DNA from: Calliopsis andreniformis
Lineage: Eukaryota > Arthropoda > Insecta > Hymenoptera > Andrenidae
Assembly: GCF_051401765.1 (NCBI RefSeq)
Contig: NC_135071.1
Coordinates: 20,004,961-20,068,960 of the forward strand
Direction of reading: 5' to 3'
DNA: 64,000 bases
The position numbers and the translations under genes are program-made. The first letter of the stretch is position 1. Every line of letters starts with the position of its first letter. The notes under the pieces were generated by a model. That model was not told the origin of the DNA, made no database searches, and was given only the letters and a program-made list of their open reading frames with translations. Below, in pieces: positions 10,397-21,532 of the stretch.

Positions 10397-13349
10397 TTAA
10401 GGTACAAAGTCTGGATTTTTTCTTAAAATTACAAAACCTTCCATGATTGGTGTTAAGGGAATATATTCTTCTGTTGCAAGTTCTGCTCGTTCACCGTAAG
10501 CCAACAGAACAGGTGTTGTGTGTGTTTGGAAGCCAGTGATAGTTTTTGGTTTTCCTGCTTGGCCTACAACATCTACAGCTAGACCCACTCTTACAGGCAC
10601 AGCGAGAGGATTCAATTTTTCGTCGAATGTCACTAACATCCTAGGTTGCATAGCAACTGCTAACGTGTATAACAAGTAATGTGATCGGCCAAGAATGACT
10701 GAAAGCAAAAATGATATTAGTTTCGAGTAACTGATGTGCCTGAAAAAATCCCATAATATACTTACTATTTTTCACATCGAGGAAACCAATGAGGGTAGCC
10801 AAGAGACCAGCCAGGGCTACAGGACTTAATACTTGTCTATCACTGTGATAGGGAGATAATGTCAATGTTCCTTTGCCAAGATGCGTCAAACCTTGTGCAA
10901 TGCGAACCATGAACAAATTATTTGGATCTTTTGCATGAAACTGAGCGAGTTGCCTTAACATAGCAGCCAGCCGAGCGTTGTTGGTTCCTGCTCCGACCAG
11001 ACCCATCGCGAAAATTGCATTTAGAGCGACCTCAGGGTCACTATCGTGGGAGAATTTAGACAATGTATCGAGTATATTTAATTTTGGATTAGAAACAGAT
11101 ATAAGTCCAAGAGCCAGGGGGACTGATCGCCGTATCACAGGTTCACAGTAACGTAACAAATGACCAAACGTTCTGTACGCCATTTCAGCACCGATCTCTT
11201 CTCCCATCGCTATTAATGCAATACCCAGCACAGCGATTGCTTGCCTGGAACTAAGATCTTTCTCTTTTTCTTCTTTTTTCTCCTCCTTCTTATCTTTATC
11301 CTTGCGGTCACTTTTATCTTCCTTTTCATTAGATGGTTCATAGTGCTCCGAACAGATATGGAGCAGACGTTGAATCTTCAGAACGTTTCCAGTGCCAGCA
11401 TAGGCACATACCTCTACCAGCGTAGTAGACATTGATTTGAAAGGTTCAGGTACTATCTCCAAAGCTGCTATTATAGCCTCAGCTGCTTCCTGTTTCCCCA
11501 GGAAACATAAACCAAGACCCAGAGGCAGGAATCGCGCATATGTGTCTTTGAGATCGCTCTCCGATTTCTCCATAAGAATATGCATGATCGTAGTTGTGAC
11601 GTGAGCATTGCAAGAACCAACTGCAATCATTCCTAGTGCAAGACCTGTTACACCTATTACTTCCCAATTGGATTTCGGGTCACTAAGCACGGGGATTAAA
11701 AGACTCAAAACAGATTCCCGATTTGAACCTGCATACGCCAAGCCAAGACCAACGATTGCTCCGATGCGCATAGTATTGCTACTGTGTAGAACATAATCGG
11801 AAAGAAGAGCTAGAGCAGGATCGCATTCGATTCGTACGCGGCAATTAACAAGACCACAAGCTAATAGTGCACCAGATTTGATGTAATCCTCTGAGGAATA
11901 AAGATATTTATCTATTGGCGATAAACCACCATCGACATCCCACAACAACACTAAACCAAGGGCTGCTGTTGCGCTTAACATGCCGTGTTCTTTATTTTTG
12001 TACAACCATTTATTTCCATTCTCGATTAATAATTTGTCCTGACCAAAAGCTGCATTCACGAAACCATTAACGAAGCTCGCTGCAAGATTTTGTCTGGCAG
12101 AATCTACTTGACCACTGCCGAAAGAAGGTCTAGAGTTCTCTAAATGTGATTTATACACATCTTCGGGCGTTTTTGGCTCCATTATATCCAACTCACGCGC
12201 CAAATTGAGGAAATGGTAATTTAATAAGGAATTTGACATTATTTCCACCAGGTCATCATACTCTGGAGTAGATTCAGGCAATTCTAAGAAAATTTGTTGT
12301 CTTCCCAACATGTATGCTAATTGTTTCTGTATGGACCTGTAAGAAGGATTACAAATTTATTAATCTACTAATATAAATTTAATATAAATACCTAATTAAT
12401 AATGATTGCACTCACAGGTCTGTGCATTTGGTGAATATATCCTCAATAAGGGGCAAGTCATTAAGTTGCATGGCCAACCTCACTGCTTGAGGGTACTGAC
12501 CAAATTTCCTGTACAATTTAGCAGCAGCATGAAGCAGAGTACTGTTTTCTGGTTCTGCTACATAAGGTACACAACTTGTTAGGTATAAACAAACTCTTTG
12601 ATATGCACCTTCATCGACATATTGTTCTAATAAGTCTAGCCTTTCAATTTCCATGAGCAAATCACAGGCTTCGGTTTCTGCATTGTGAGCCATATTATAA
12701 GGTACAATCTGGTGTACTAAAGCAATCAACTGTTTGCTAACAGCTTCTGCATCATCTGTAAGCTCATCCCATTCTCCAGCTAATTCTCCAGATAGGTGCC
12801 TAACATACTCGTGCCCCCATTCTCCGATGGCTAATGCAGATCCAGTAAGTCTGTATTTCAGACATTCTCTCCCTTCACCCATTGTCATAGCAAGAACAGA
12901 AATAATATCTGAACATAATTTCTTAGCTTTTGGATCTGTGATTTTTTCGTAGATAGCTTTCATAGTATCATATTGGGGTCTCATGAATTTTAGCGGTTTT
13001 GGAACACTAGTCATGGATGTAGTTGATGCACGAATATGAGACCTTAGTGACTCCAATGCAGGATAATGTAAACTGGTATTCGAATCTTGGAGACGTTCAA
13101 CAAGATGAATTAGTTCCTCTTGTAAAAGTTTATCTTCTTCCGACTAAAATATGATGTTAAAGAATATAATAGAAATACTCCATGGACGTGGAACATTTAT
13201 GTTATCTTTTTGGGAAAGTCTTTTGTTCACAAATTGTTTAACGTCAGGTAGTACAGTGGCTCAGAACTTACCAATTCATTTTTCTCTGCCTCCTTTCCGC
13301 TTCTAACTTCTTTATTTGCCTTCGGCTCTGTCTTTACGCTTCCCGGCAT
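10397..13349 (-). CDS. PSMD2: 26S proteasome non-ATPase regulatory subunit 2 (Rpn1)
   Basis: Four exons on the minus strand: 13272-13349, 12416-13143, 10766-12336 and 10397-10698. The junctions are consistent (phases 0, 2 and 1; donors GTAAGT, GTGAGT, GTAAGT) and the product is 892 residues, close to 908 in human PSMD2. It starts [20 protein letters not shown], followed by a charged N-terminal segment and the helical N-domain ([20 protein letters not shown]). From roughly residue 385 to 790 run the proteasome/cyclosome (PC) repeats (for example [37 protein letters not shown]), interrupted by a Lys/Glu linker at about 605-630. The C-terminal domain ends [13 protein letters not shown]. Rpn1 is a base subunit of the 19S particle; it docks ubiquitin receptors such as Rad23 and the deubiquitinase Ubp6/USP14 and contacts the Rpt ATPases (family knowledge). 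The gene is housekeeping and complete, with no sign of decay. Confidence 0.96.
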
Positions 13350-13697
13350 TTTGCCTCAATTATTTCATAAAATGTCTATAAAGTAAGAAACCTCGACTTC
13401 CTTTAGGAACTGTTGGTTTAACTTAGGTTAAAATAATCGTAGAGTCTAACTGCGAGTCACTGCTACTTAGCATAAACTACAAACATACTAGAAGTGTATC
13501 GTGTATTTTTACGCTTCTGTTTCATGTAAACCATACTAAAGAGAATATAAAGAGAAATGAACTTCTTAATTAGTTCTGGGTTTGATACTTTAATTTATCA
13601 TCGCAAAGCGATAAACTCAAAATATTTGAAAGCATAATATTATATTGAGCTGTTTTATTGAAACTCATGATTAATGACAAGCTTCTCTTCCTTGTTA

Positions 13698-13855
13698 CCA
13701 GTGGCGCTAGTATAGCCCTTTTCGATGCTTAACACTCATCTCTACGTATAGTCTGTGATCATTTCAACTGTGCCATCTTTGAGAAGAACTCACGTGCGCC
13801 ATCTGACCGAGGTAAGGAACACTTTAGTACCATCTACCTTGACCAGGTGGCGCAT
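13698..13855. promoter_or_regulatory. Cluster of three CTCF-like GGCGC motifs
   Basis: Three words resembling the insect CTCF core (AGRTGGCGC type) occur within 160 bp: CCAGTGGCGCTAG (13,698-13,710, plus), the reverse of GGTCAGATGGCGCAC (13,794-13,808, minus) and ACCAGGTGGCGCAT (13,842-13,855, plus). They lie 350-500 bp upstream of the PSMD2 start codon, at the border between the AT-rich gene cluster and the CpG-rich desert. An insulator or boundary role is inferred from motif and position. Confidence 0.35.
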
Positions 13856-14024
13856 ATGGTACATGCTTAAAATGGAATAATTCATAATTAGGATTAGTTT
13901 ATCATTTAAACCCTATTAGAAACAATACAACTACAATCATTATTTTGTGGGAAATATCAATTTCTTCTTTAATTATTCCTCGTTCCATGGATCTCGTAAC
14001 TTCCACTATTGAGGGACTTGTCTC

Positions 14025-14059
14025 ATTGGTCCCCTTCTTTTGGCAAGAGGGTATAAATA
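14025..14059 (+). promoter_or_regulatory. Candidate TATA/CCAAT core promoter
   Basis: ATTGG (inverted CCAAT) at 14,025-14,029 is followed by TATAAATA at 14,052-14,059, set in an imperfect inverted repeat AAGAG...CTCTT. The spacing suits a pol II core promoter firing to the right, but no gene with a convincing start follows closely, so this may be chance. Confidence 0.2.
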
Positions 14060-14151
14060 CTCTTGGGGGAACACGAGGAGTATCTTATTCGTGTCGGGGC
14101 CTCCAGCGGGTCCGAATGGCCCTAGGGATCCTGGGGAGAGAATCTCTGGTC

Positions 14152-14199
14152 TAGCCCTTGGATCAGCTCTTGGATTAGCCCTTGCACTAGCTCTCCTCG
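14152..14199 (+). repeat. 12-bp tandem repeat, four degenerate copies
   Basis: Four 12-base units follow one another: TAGCCCTTGGAT, CAGCTCTTGGAT, TAGCCCTTGCAC and TAGCTCTCCTCG. In one frame they encode an Ala-Leu-Gly type hydrophobic repeat (LALGSALGLALALALLEK, then stop), open upstream without an ATG. It may be a coding relic or a simple repeat. Confidence 0.5.
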
Positions 14200-17064
14200 A
14201 AAAGTAATAGCCCTGTCTATAATTGCACTTCGCCTCTAACTTTTATTTTTTTCGTTATCAGCGCGCTTATAGAGGCGCCTCGACGATTTGGAATAAGGTT
14301 GACACTAGAAGACACCGACGGAAGAAGAGGGATTCGATGGCTTAAGGTGAAATCACCGTTAATGGCTCGGCCGAAGGATTTCCTGGCGTTCTGCGAGCTT
14401 TTTTACGGGTTTTCCTGCCGGGGCCGATCTAAAGCGCTCACTCAAATCAAGATTCTCACCTTTTCAACGGCAGATGAGGCGGATGGCCAACCGTCTTCGC
14501 TTTCACGTCGTTTTTTCTTCATCCATCTTTTCGTCGTTTCACACCCTCCATCTCACCCTCACTTCTTCCCCTGCCCACAATCCATCCTCCCTTCTTTGCT
14601 TTCTCGAGTTGAGCCCTTTCAGGACCTCGATGTTTTTTTCGGGATCGACTAAGTGGCCAGTTTTTTGGAATTCTGCGCCACGGAGGTTGTGCTCATCTTG
14701 TCCTCCAGAGGATCTTTCTTTCGCGGTAATCTGAGATTGACGCGACGATGATGGATGCGTAGGCGGTGGAATTGACTTTCCTCGTTTTGGAGGTGCCTTG
14801 GTGGGGAATGATGGTAATCTGAGCAATTACAATTGAGAGTAAATCTTCTGGGAGCGTTCGTACGGTAGTCCCTCATATGAGGACGATTTTTTGGCCCAGA
14901 GACGAAAGAAGGAAGGAAACACAGTGAATTTTAATTCTTATTTAGTATTTTTTTAGAGGTTGATGAAGCTACTGAGGTTTTCCCTGATTTTAAAACAGAG
15001 TAGACCGTGTTACAGGGGTTGATTCATTGTTATCAATTCAGCGAATATGAAGGGAAAATAATGAAAACTTATTAACGATCGGCTGATTGGCTCATTAGCG
15101 ATTTCAATGAATGCGTCTTTATTTTTGATTTTCCTGGAATTTTTCGCCATTTATAGAGGATGTTCAGAAAAAGTTTAGAACTCTTTTAGTTTGATATTAT
15201 CGAAAACTGTTTCGTGAACTTTTCTATTTACGAAGAATATTTAGTATAAACTTTCCCACACTTTTTCTAGGAAATGAGGGCTCTTTTCCAGCTAATGGTG
15301 TATGCAGAAACGGTCGAGCGATTATCTGGATAACATGGTCCTTGGTAAGACGTTTAGATTGAATAAAGAAAAAGTAGTGGAGCACCGGTACCAGCCCGCA
15401 GACGCCGCTTATGTCCTGCTCTCACGCAATATTAATTCCAGGGGAACAATGTTTAACCGTTCTATCCGTATTCCGTTTCATACACGACATAAGAATTACC
15501 TCGCTGTATCCGCCACTGCTTTGCATGCCTCTCGAATTAAACTTCTCTTTGTCGTACATCTAAGTAAACAGGTGTTTCTTTCAAAAATATACCCTCTACA
15601 ACGAAACGAACCCCTGTGCTCTCAGAAAATCACGTAATTCCGAAAAAAAATGCAGAGGTAAGAAATAAATCTACTATTTGATAATTTATGCAAATGACTG
15701 AAAGCTATCAGAATAGGAGTACTAGGGAGGATTAAAAGGACTAGGGCCTCGAATGTCCTTCTCACTGTGGACAAGAGCTCCCGTGTCGATATCTTAAGCG
15801 AAATTCAATAGTACCGAGGACAATTAAGTCGGTCTGGCGTGTGTGCATCCAGCGTCGCAGGCGAACACGAGCCACTAGTGGCCGAGTCAAGAGGGTAAAA
15901 GCGATACGGCGTGCTCGAGGGGGTTGCCGTTGGCTTTTAAAGGGTGGGAAGGATACAATATTTCAGGGTGGCGACAAGGAGCAAGCCTGCTTGCCACTGG
16001 CAAATTAATTAAATTCCTACAGGCTAGCTGGAAAAGCTGGGAGGGGGCGAGAGCGGGGCTGGGCAAGAGTTCTGTGTTCAGCCCGTGGGAATATTGTAAT
16101 TAAGATATGCACTGCTACCCTCCATTCTCCTCTTACAGTGCCCTCCCGCCTCCCTTGGCATGATTTACGCTTCGAAGGACGCGGTATTGTCTGTTTCGAC
16201 CTATCCTAAATTGCCAACCTATTATGGAGCTGGTTGACGAGACGCGAGACGCTTCTTCCGACCCTGTTGCCCTCCTCTAGACTGATTGACGTGTTCACGT
16301 GTCCCCATTCACCCTCTACCGCGGCCCGTGTACACCGAGGGAAGACGAGACAGCGAATACCGAACGCGAATGAAAACGTCCTCCCCTGGGATGTTTATGA
16401 AATGGGATGACAAACGCCGGGAGACGAGGTTAAGCTGGAAATCTTCATTTCGAAACTTTCATTTCGCAATAGTGGTTGCAATTTCGGCGGGGACGCTGTC
16501 CCCCCTTTTTTCCACGAGCACTAAGAAGAATGCGTTGCTTTGTTGCAATTTTCCACGGCTTCTATTTGCCCTCTATTGCCAGGGTTTCTCCGCTGCTTTA
16601 CGGAAACGATACTTTTTATGTACTTATGTACTTTTTTAGAAACTTGTAGTTTTAATATAGTAGTAGTTCATTATATTTCTGTTTATCTAATTGTGCAATA
16701 AAGGGTTAATTATCGTTTTGTCATTTTTCCTGGCTAGCAATAGTAGAAAATATGTAGTAGGTAATGTTTGACCAGTGGACGGTCAAAAAGGGAATAGAAT
16801 TCGTTTCGTTGCGTGTACTCGGGTCGAATTTCCATAAACAAATGACAGATTTTTACATCCTGCCGCGGTGTGTCTCTCCGTGTCGCGAAAATCGATCACA
16901 ACCCCCGGGGGTGACCGATGGCGCCCGATGTTCGATGGGGTTTTTAAATAAAAGCTTACAATGTATCCCATCGATGGTGAGAATGGCGAGGCGATGAAGA
17001 CGCCCGGAAAATCGGGGAAAATCTCAGTCTTTTCATAAAAGCGAGAAGATTTGTCACTTTCATC
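14200..17064. other. Non-coding, CpG-rich; pyrimidine-rich patch
   Basis: No supportable gene. Around 14,474-14,640 the plus strand is C/T-rich, which creates long but unbiased open frames on both strands. An ATG-started frame at 15,302-15,637 (111 codons) shows no domain and mixed codon use. At 15,157-15,290 there are loosely inverted AAAAAGT/ACTTTTT words that could mark an old element; too weak to call. The last 200 bp before 17,065 would be the promoter side of the unknown gene. Confidence 0.45.
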
Positions 17065-17353
17065 ATGGAGAGCATCTGCGCCCTAATATTCACTTTAATC
17101 TTGATGTTCCCCCTTGTCATCCAGCTACAGATGCTAATTGTACGTAACCCTCTCGCCTGTCTTTACTATTCCCATGACTTCTGAGCAGATTTTTCTTCAG
17201 AGAAGTCTGCTCGAAGGTTATCCTGTCATAGATTTGATTAATCGCAAAGAGTATTCGATGGCACATCAGTTTGCATTAATGTTAACCAGTGTTATATCGA
17301 GAAGTTCTCGAGAGAATGAGTCTCAGCCTGAGAATGTTTTATCAAAAGATTAG
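17065..17353 (+). CDS. Unknown gene, signal-like exon plus short second exon
   Basis: I do not recognise this protein. Exon 17,065-17,139 starts with an ATG and encodes 25 residues that look like a signal peptide or anchor (MESICALIFTLILMFPLVIQ and five more), followed by the donor GTACGT. A good polypyrimidine acceptor (TTTTTCTTCAG) ends at 17,200; exon 17,201 onward continues in phase 0 with RSLLEGYPVIDLINRKEYSM and AHQFALMLTSVISRSSRENE, then reaches an in-frame TAG at 17,351-17,353. That TAG sits directly before a consensus donor (GTAATG). Read literally this is a complete 75-residue secreted peptide with no cysteine after the first exon. Alternatively a different donor joins it to the long exon at 17,536. 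Coding bias in the second exon is moderate; the intron would be 61 bp. Confidence 0.4.
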
Positions 17354-17535
17354 GTAATGGAGCTCATGTGTGTCATTGTCACCTTTTTAACCTAGTATTC
17401 TTCATTTCATTGATCACTTGTTAGATGATAACGAGATTGCGAATTTTTATATATATTAGAGACAGTTTAATATCCCATAACAGAGGAATATTCTACTTTT
17501 CCAAATCACTCTCACTCTAAATATTCTCTATCCAG

Positions 17536-18294
17536 GCGAATCCCAGGAAACTGTGTTCAGTTTTTCACTACTATGCGAGCCAGGATGAAGCAGATAAACA
17601 GTCAACACCCCTCATAAGCTACTATTCAAACAATTCAGCAATGATTGAAAGGAAGTCTGATTCTAAACTACTGTTAAGCAATCTGAGAACAGTTTCGTCT
17701 TCACCAGCAGTGGCATGTGGATCGGTCAGAGAGAGAGAACCCATAGAATCTCAACTAGAAGAGCCAAGACACTCCTCCACGTTCGTGAAGACCAACCAGG
17801 TGCTACCTGTGGTGGATATCACCTGGACATATAGTTCATACAGGTACAAGGCGTTCGAGGCCTGCCTGCGCGATCACTATGGGGCCAAGTATCCTCCTGG
17901 CGAAGTGTTGCTGAACTCGATGCAGCTGAATCTGCTCGACTCGAAGACGAGCGTAGATCCGAAGGTGGCTGGACTGTTTGATTTCGTCAAAGAGAACGAG
18001 GCTGCGATCAATGGACCCGTGTCGAGGAAACTGGAAATTGAGTACCTTAATCCGCTGGATCACTTTGTGAATAAACAGCTGGATGCACCTTGCACCGAGG
18101 AGAGGTGCACCGAGTGTGAGTGGACCAAGGAGGATCGTCTGACGACTCACGAATCTTCTAAAAGAGACTGTGCTTCTATCAAGGATGTAATTAACGAGAA
18201 GAATTGTGGAATAGATCGCAGATCGAATAGAAAGATCGAGGTACCTTGCAAATGCTATTTGTCGAAGAAGGGGTTTGAAGGAAGAGGTTGCTGA
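17536..18294 (+). CDS. Unknown protein, large open exon with strong coding bias
   Basis: Not recognised. The frame is open from the acceptor CTATCCAG (17,528-17,535) to a TGA at 18,292-18,294, 252 residues; an internal ATG lies at 17,641. Codon choice is strongly protein-like (runs of GAG, AAG, CTG, GTG, GAT), especially from 17,790 to 18,140. It reads ANPRKLCSVFHYYASQDEAD near the start, then VVDITWTYSSYRYKAFEACL, a hydrophilic middle (LNSMQLNLLDSKTSVDPKVA) and a Cys-rich C-terminal third (CTEERCTECEW, VPCKCYLSKKG). It has no membrane helix, so with the 17,065 exon upstream a secreted product is plausible. Several internal donor-like sites (CAG-GTACAAGG at about 17,841, GAG-GTACC at about 18,240) mean the true 3' end may differ. 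It is the only convincing coding signal in the right-hand 50 kb. Confidence 0.5.
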   Translation, partial: ANPRKLCSVFHYYASQDEADKQSTPLISYYSNNSAMIERKSDSKLLLSNLRTVSSSPAVACGSVREREPIESQLEEPRHSSTFVKTNQVLPVVDITWTYSSYRYKAFEACLRDHYGAKYPPGEVLLNSMQLNLLDSKTSVDPKVAGLFDFVKENEAAINGPVSRKLEIEYLNPLDHFVNKQLDAPCTEERCTECEWTKEDRLTTHESSKRDCASIKDVINEKNCGIDRRSNRKIEVPCKCYLSKKGFEGRGC

Positions 18295-19309
18295 TGGCAG
18301 TAGACTTGTTTTTGATTAATAATGTGACTTTTTATTTTCATGTATTTCATTGGTAATTTTTTAGTCATTCTGAGAACAGAGTTGGACATTTTTAAGTGCT
18401 TGGAAAATTTGATTATCCTAAAGCATTGAGGTGAGGACTAACTTATCTAATGTTTTCGAACTTTATGAGGAGTTGCAATATCTTTGTGCTCTCTGAAGAA
18501 TATTTCTAACAGGGAAAAGATAGCGTCTTGTTTTTATGTTACTTATAGATTTTCTTCAAACTCCAATTCCTCTTTTCAGCAAGATTCTTAACAATCTTGC
18601 GATACTTGAGACTTTCAAGGGTTTCAAGACTTCCGAGGCTCTTAAAACTTTGCAAAACTTTTAAGATTTTCAGGCACAAACGATTTTATAAAATGGTTCG
18701 ACAGTCCTCCATTCTTTTTTTAAATTGTTGTAACTTGTACTGTAATCACTTGGACAAGATTGCCATCTTTAACTATTTTAACTGTTCAGTTGAGTTTTAT
18801 ATTTATACAGAAATAAATAATTGTGTGGAAAATCTGTTTCTTCAATATCAATTTTATGTTCTGAGTCAGAATAAAAAAATAAATGATATATTAATTTCAG
18901 TAGCATTTCAACAACCTAAAGGGAAAATCCTCAAATCCTTCCACACATCTAACACCATCAACATTAAACGTCACCGTGTCATCACTGTCCTTTGATGACA
19001 GATACACCTTCAGCATATGGGTATTTTGTCATCGAGGGAGTGGAAAGGGAGCCATCGATGACGTTTCGAATAGGAAAGCGATGGTAATGGATAGGAGAGA
19101 GATTAGACAGAGAAATGGTCCCGTAGGATGGCTTCCTAGGAATCGCGTCTATTTATCGATCGTTCTGTGCATTGGAATATTCAGCAAGACCTTGCTCTCT
19201 GCCATTCTTTATCCTGGATCTCCCTTATACTTCCCTTCGTCCTTGTTTTCTTGACGATCACAGTCCTGAAAATGACCTGTCCATGGTGTTACTGTAACAC
19301 GAGATTATC
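18295..19309. other. Non-coding stretch downstream of the unknown gene
   Basis: Likely 3' UTR and intergenic DNA. AATAAA-type words near 18,810 and 18,872 could end the upstream transcript. Around 18,600-18,675 there is a loose repetition of CAAGRCTT/AAAACTTT words. No coding frame is supportable. Confidence 0.4.
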
Positions 19310-19462
19310 CAGGGTTTCTCAATGAGGGCCATATGTCACGAATTTTCGAGGTGACGTGAGGAAAAGAAGGATGGGGACAAGAAAACAAGATAGGAATAAA
19401 AAGAAAGAAGAAAGATATCATAAGAGTCAAAAGCCAAAGCCCGCTAAGATTGAGAAACCCTG
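19310..19462. mobile_element. hAT-like MITE remnant (copy 1)
   Basis: The left end CAGGGTTTCTCAATGAGG and the right end ATTGAGAAACCCTG are inverted copies of each other over about 14 bases and match the CAGNGGTTCTCAA style of hAT terminal repeats. The interior is a 120-bp A/G-rich segment with no coding frame. No clean 8-bp target duplication is visible, so the copy is old. A second, degraded copy lies at 41,648-41,773. Confidence 0.55.
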
Positions 19463-20051
19463 CTCTAGGATGACCATTCATTGATTTGTGATCAAATTAT
19501 TTTACAAACTCAATATATTTCTCGATGGAAGATAGAATATTAATCGATGGACTGACTATTAGTCAAGGTACAGGGAAAGAAAGGGTTTAGATCAGTTGTA
19601 GCAGTTGCAGGAGAAAGTGTAGCAGTGCTATTAGCTCTTAAGTTAAGCCGGAAATTCCAGACCGGAACCTGGCAGTCGCGGGTTGAACGGGTGCAGTGAA
19701 AAACCTTGCTCGAGGAGAACGGAGAAGATGGAGGTCGAGACGCGCGAGGAGAGAAAAGGATTTATAGGGATCTACCAGGGAATGCGCTCTCCCACGTGGC
19801 TGGCATGACGATAGTTTGTTTAACGCCTTCTATGAACTTCCCAGAAAGGATTCAATTAAACCTGGCGTTCATTATTGGCTCTCTGGGTCGTTTATTCTCT
19901 TCGTTTCATTAATTACCCATTGACTTTTTTTCTCCTAAATGTCAATTGTTCTTCTTGATGCGATTACACGTGATAATAGTTCATGGACGTGGCTGTGTCT
20001 TTATCATTGCGTTGATACTCGGCGTTTATTTTATACAGGGACTTCGCTGAG
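19463..20051. other. Non-coding spacer
   Basis: Nothing supportable; short open frames only. It ends at the 35-bp array. Confidence 0.4.
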
Positions 20052-20296
20052 GTCTGACCTGAGACTTATTCTACTGACTTTACTGTGTCTGACATGGGGC
20101 TTATTCTATTGGCTTTCTTGTGTCTGACTACAGACTTATTCTACTGACTTTGCTGTGTCTGACGTGGAGCTTATTCTGTTGGTTCTCTTGTGTCTGACCT
20201 GATGCTTATTCTACTGACTTTTCTGTGTCTGACTTGGAGCTTATTCTACTAGCTTTCTTATGTCTGATCTGAGACTTATTCTACTGAGTTTAGATT
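20052..20296. repeat. 35-bp minisatellite, seven units in alternating A/B types
   Basis: Seven units each begin GTCTGA at 20,052, 20,087, 20,122, 20,157, 20,192, 20,227 and 20,262: an exact 35-base period with no indel. Core words are GTCTGAC, CTTATTCTACTG and CTTT. Odd units carry GAGACTTATTCTACTGACT, even units GGAGCTTATTCTATTGGCT variants, so the array has a 70-bp higher-order period. The reverse complement (CAGTAGAATAAG ... GTCAGAC) links it to the other members of this family in the window. Confidence 0.9.
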
Positions 20297-21532
20297 TGTT
20301 ATAATACTGACTGCAGTACTATTAAATTGAAATGTGATTTATATGTAAAGATAGAATGAATCTTTAGGTTAACAAAGTTGCGGAAAATTGCACCAGTTTG
20401 TTATTATTAATTACGTGACAGGTGCAAAGGCAGAATATTCTTTCCTTTGAGCCTGAGTTTTCACGCGTACCGCGACCGCCTCGCGCGAATTTGAATTTTA
20501 AAGCGCATTCTTGTGCTTCGCATACAAAGGAAGAAAGTCACGTTTCTTCTTTAATCCTTTTTGCCCGCGACGTCGTTTCGCGCGTCATGCGAACAGCGTA
20601 CTGTATGCCGTAATATCGTGTCTGAGATACGTAACGCAGATTCCAACCCCTCCTCTATGAATTTTCATCGTAAAATTTCATGAAAATTCATTTGAAACCG
20701 TGCAACGTGTGTATTTTTCACCAAATCGCATATCATTTACTTCTTCACTGTTCTCTACTAGATCTCTTCCATAAAAAACGATCTCTCACTTCGTCTATTC
20801 ATAAACATTTATGTTGAAGACAGTTGTAGCATTCTGCCAAAAATTGTTTAAAATTATAGTCTACAGCTGTGAAAGCGTAGCGATTCTGTCGAGATATTTA
20901 ACTTTTTTTAGTAAAAGGAACATAAATCACGACAGACGTCATAGAGAAAAAATGAATAATAAAGATGTTCCTCGAGTTATTGTTCGATTATCGCGGTTCC
21001 ATTTTCTGTCACCGATCGAATGCCTGGAATACCTGAAATTTGCCCGTAGACGTTGTCAGGAAGCGTGAAAGCACGCGTAAAGTACAACGACGAGGAGGAC
21101 GAGGACGCTGACGATAGCGACGAATCCGAGAACTTTGCTCCATGGCAAATCGACTTGTCACGAAATCCTATTGCCGCCTCCTGCATGTTTCCAGCGTTCT
21201 TCTCGTCTTTCCTCCGCTCCCTCTGTCGAAACCCGATAAAACCTCGCTCGATGGCGTGTTCAAATTTTCGAGGCGCTTATGTCCCACGATGCTCACTTCA
21301 ATCGAATTTCCAACAACGAATACCCCTATTTGACGTAATCATTCCTCGGCTATGACTCAGGAATATCGATTGTGTCGGTCACTCGGACCAATTTCCTTTT
21401 TAATAAATTCCTGTAATTTTCTACAAAATCCTTAAAAAATTCGACGATTCTACACATAGAAGGGGGCACACATGTATTTAGGTTGGGGTTGCTTTAAAAA
21501 ATCCACCATCCGATTTCCCCTACACGCGAAAC
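20297..21532. other. Non-coding, with an acidic/hydrophobic mirror-coding patch
   Basis: No gene can be supported. At about 21,065-21,150 a GAC/GAG-rich stretch encodes an acidic run on the plus strand (YNDEEDEDADDSDESENFAP) and, on the minus strand, a membrane-helix-like run (KVLGFVAIVSVLVLLVVVLY) ending in a stop. Neither has a convincing start or splice context. The rest has short unbiased frames. Confidence 0.35.

Noticed and set aside
10641..10740. Extension of the third PSMD2 exon past its donor
   Set aside because: The frame continues by chance into the intron; the fourth exon with the conserved [20 protein letters not shown] is joined by good splice sites.
15157..15290. Possible element with AAAAAGT/ACTTTTT ends
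   Set aside because: The inverted words are short and AT-rich; no second copy or clear terminal structure.
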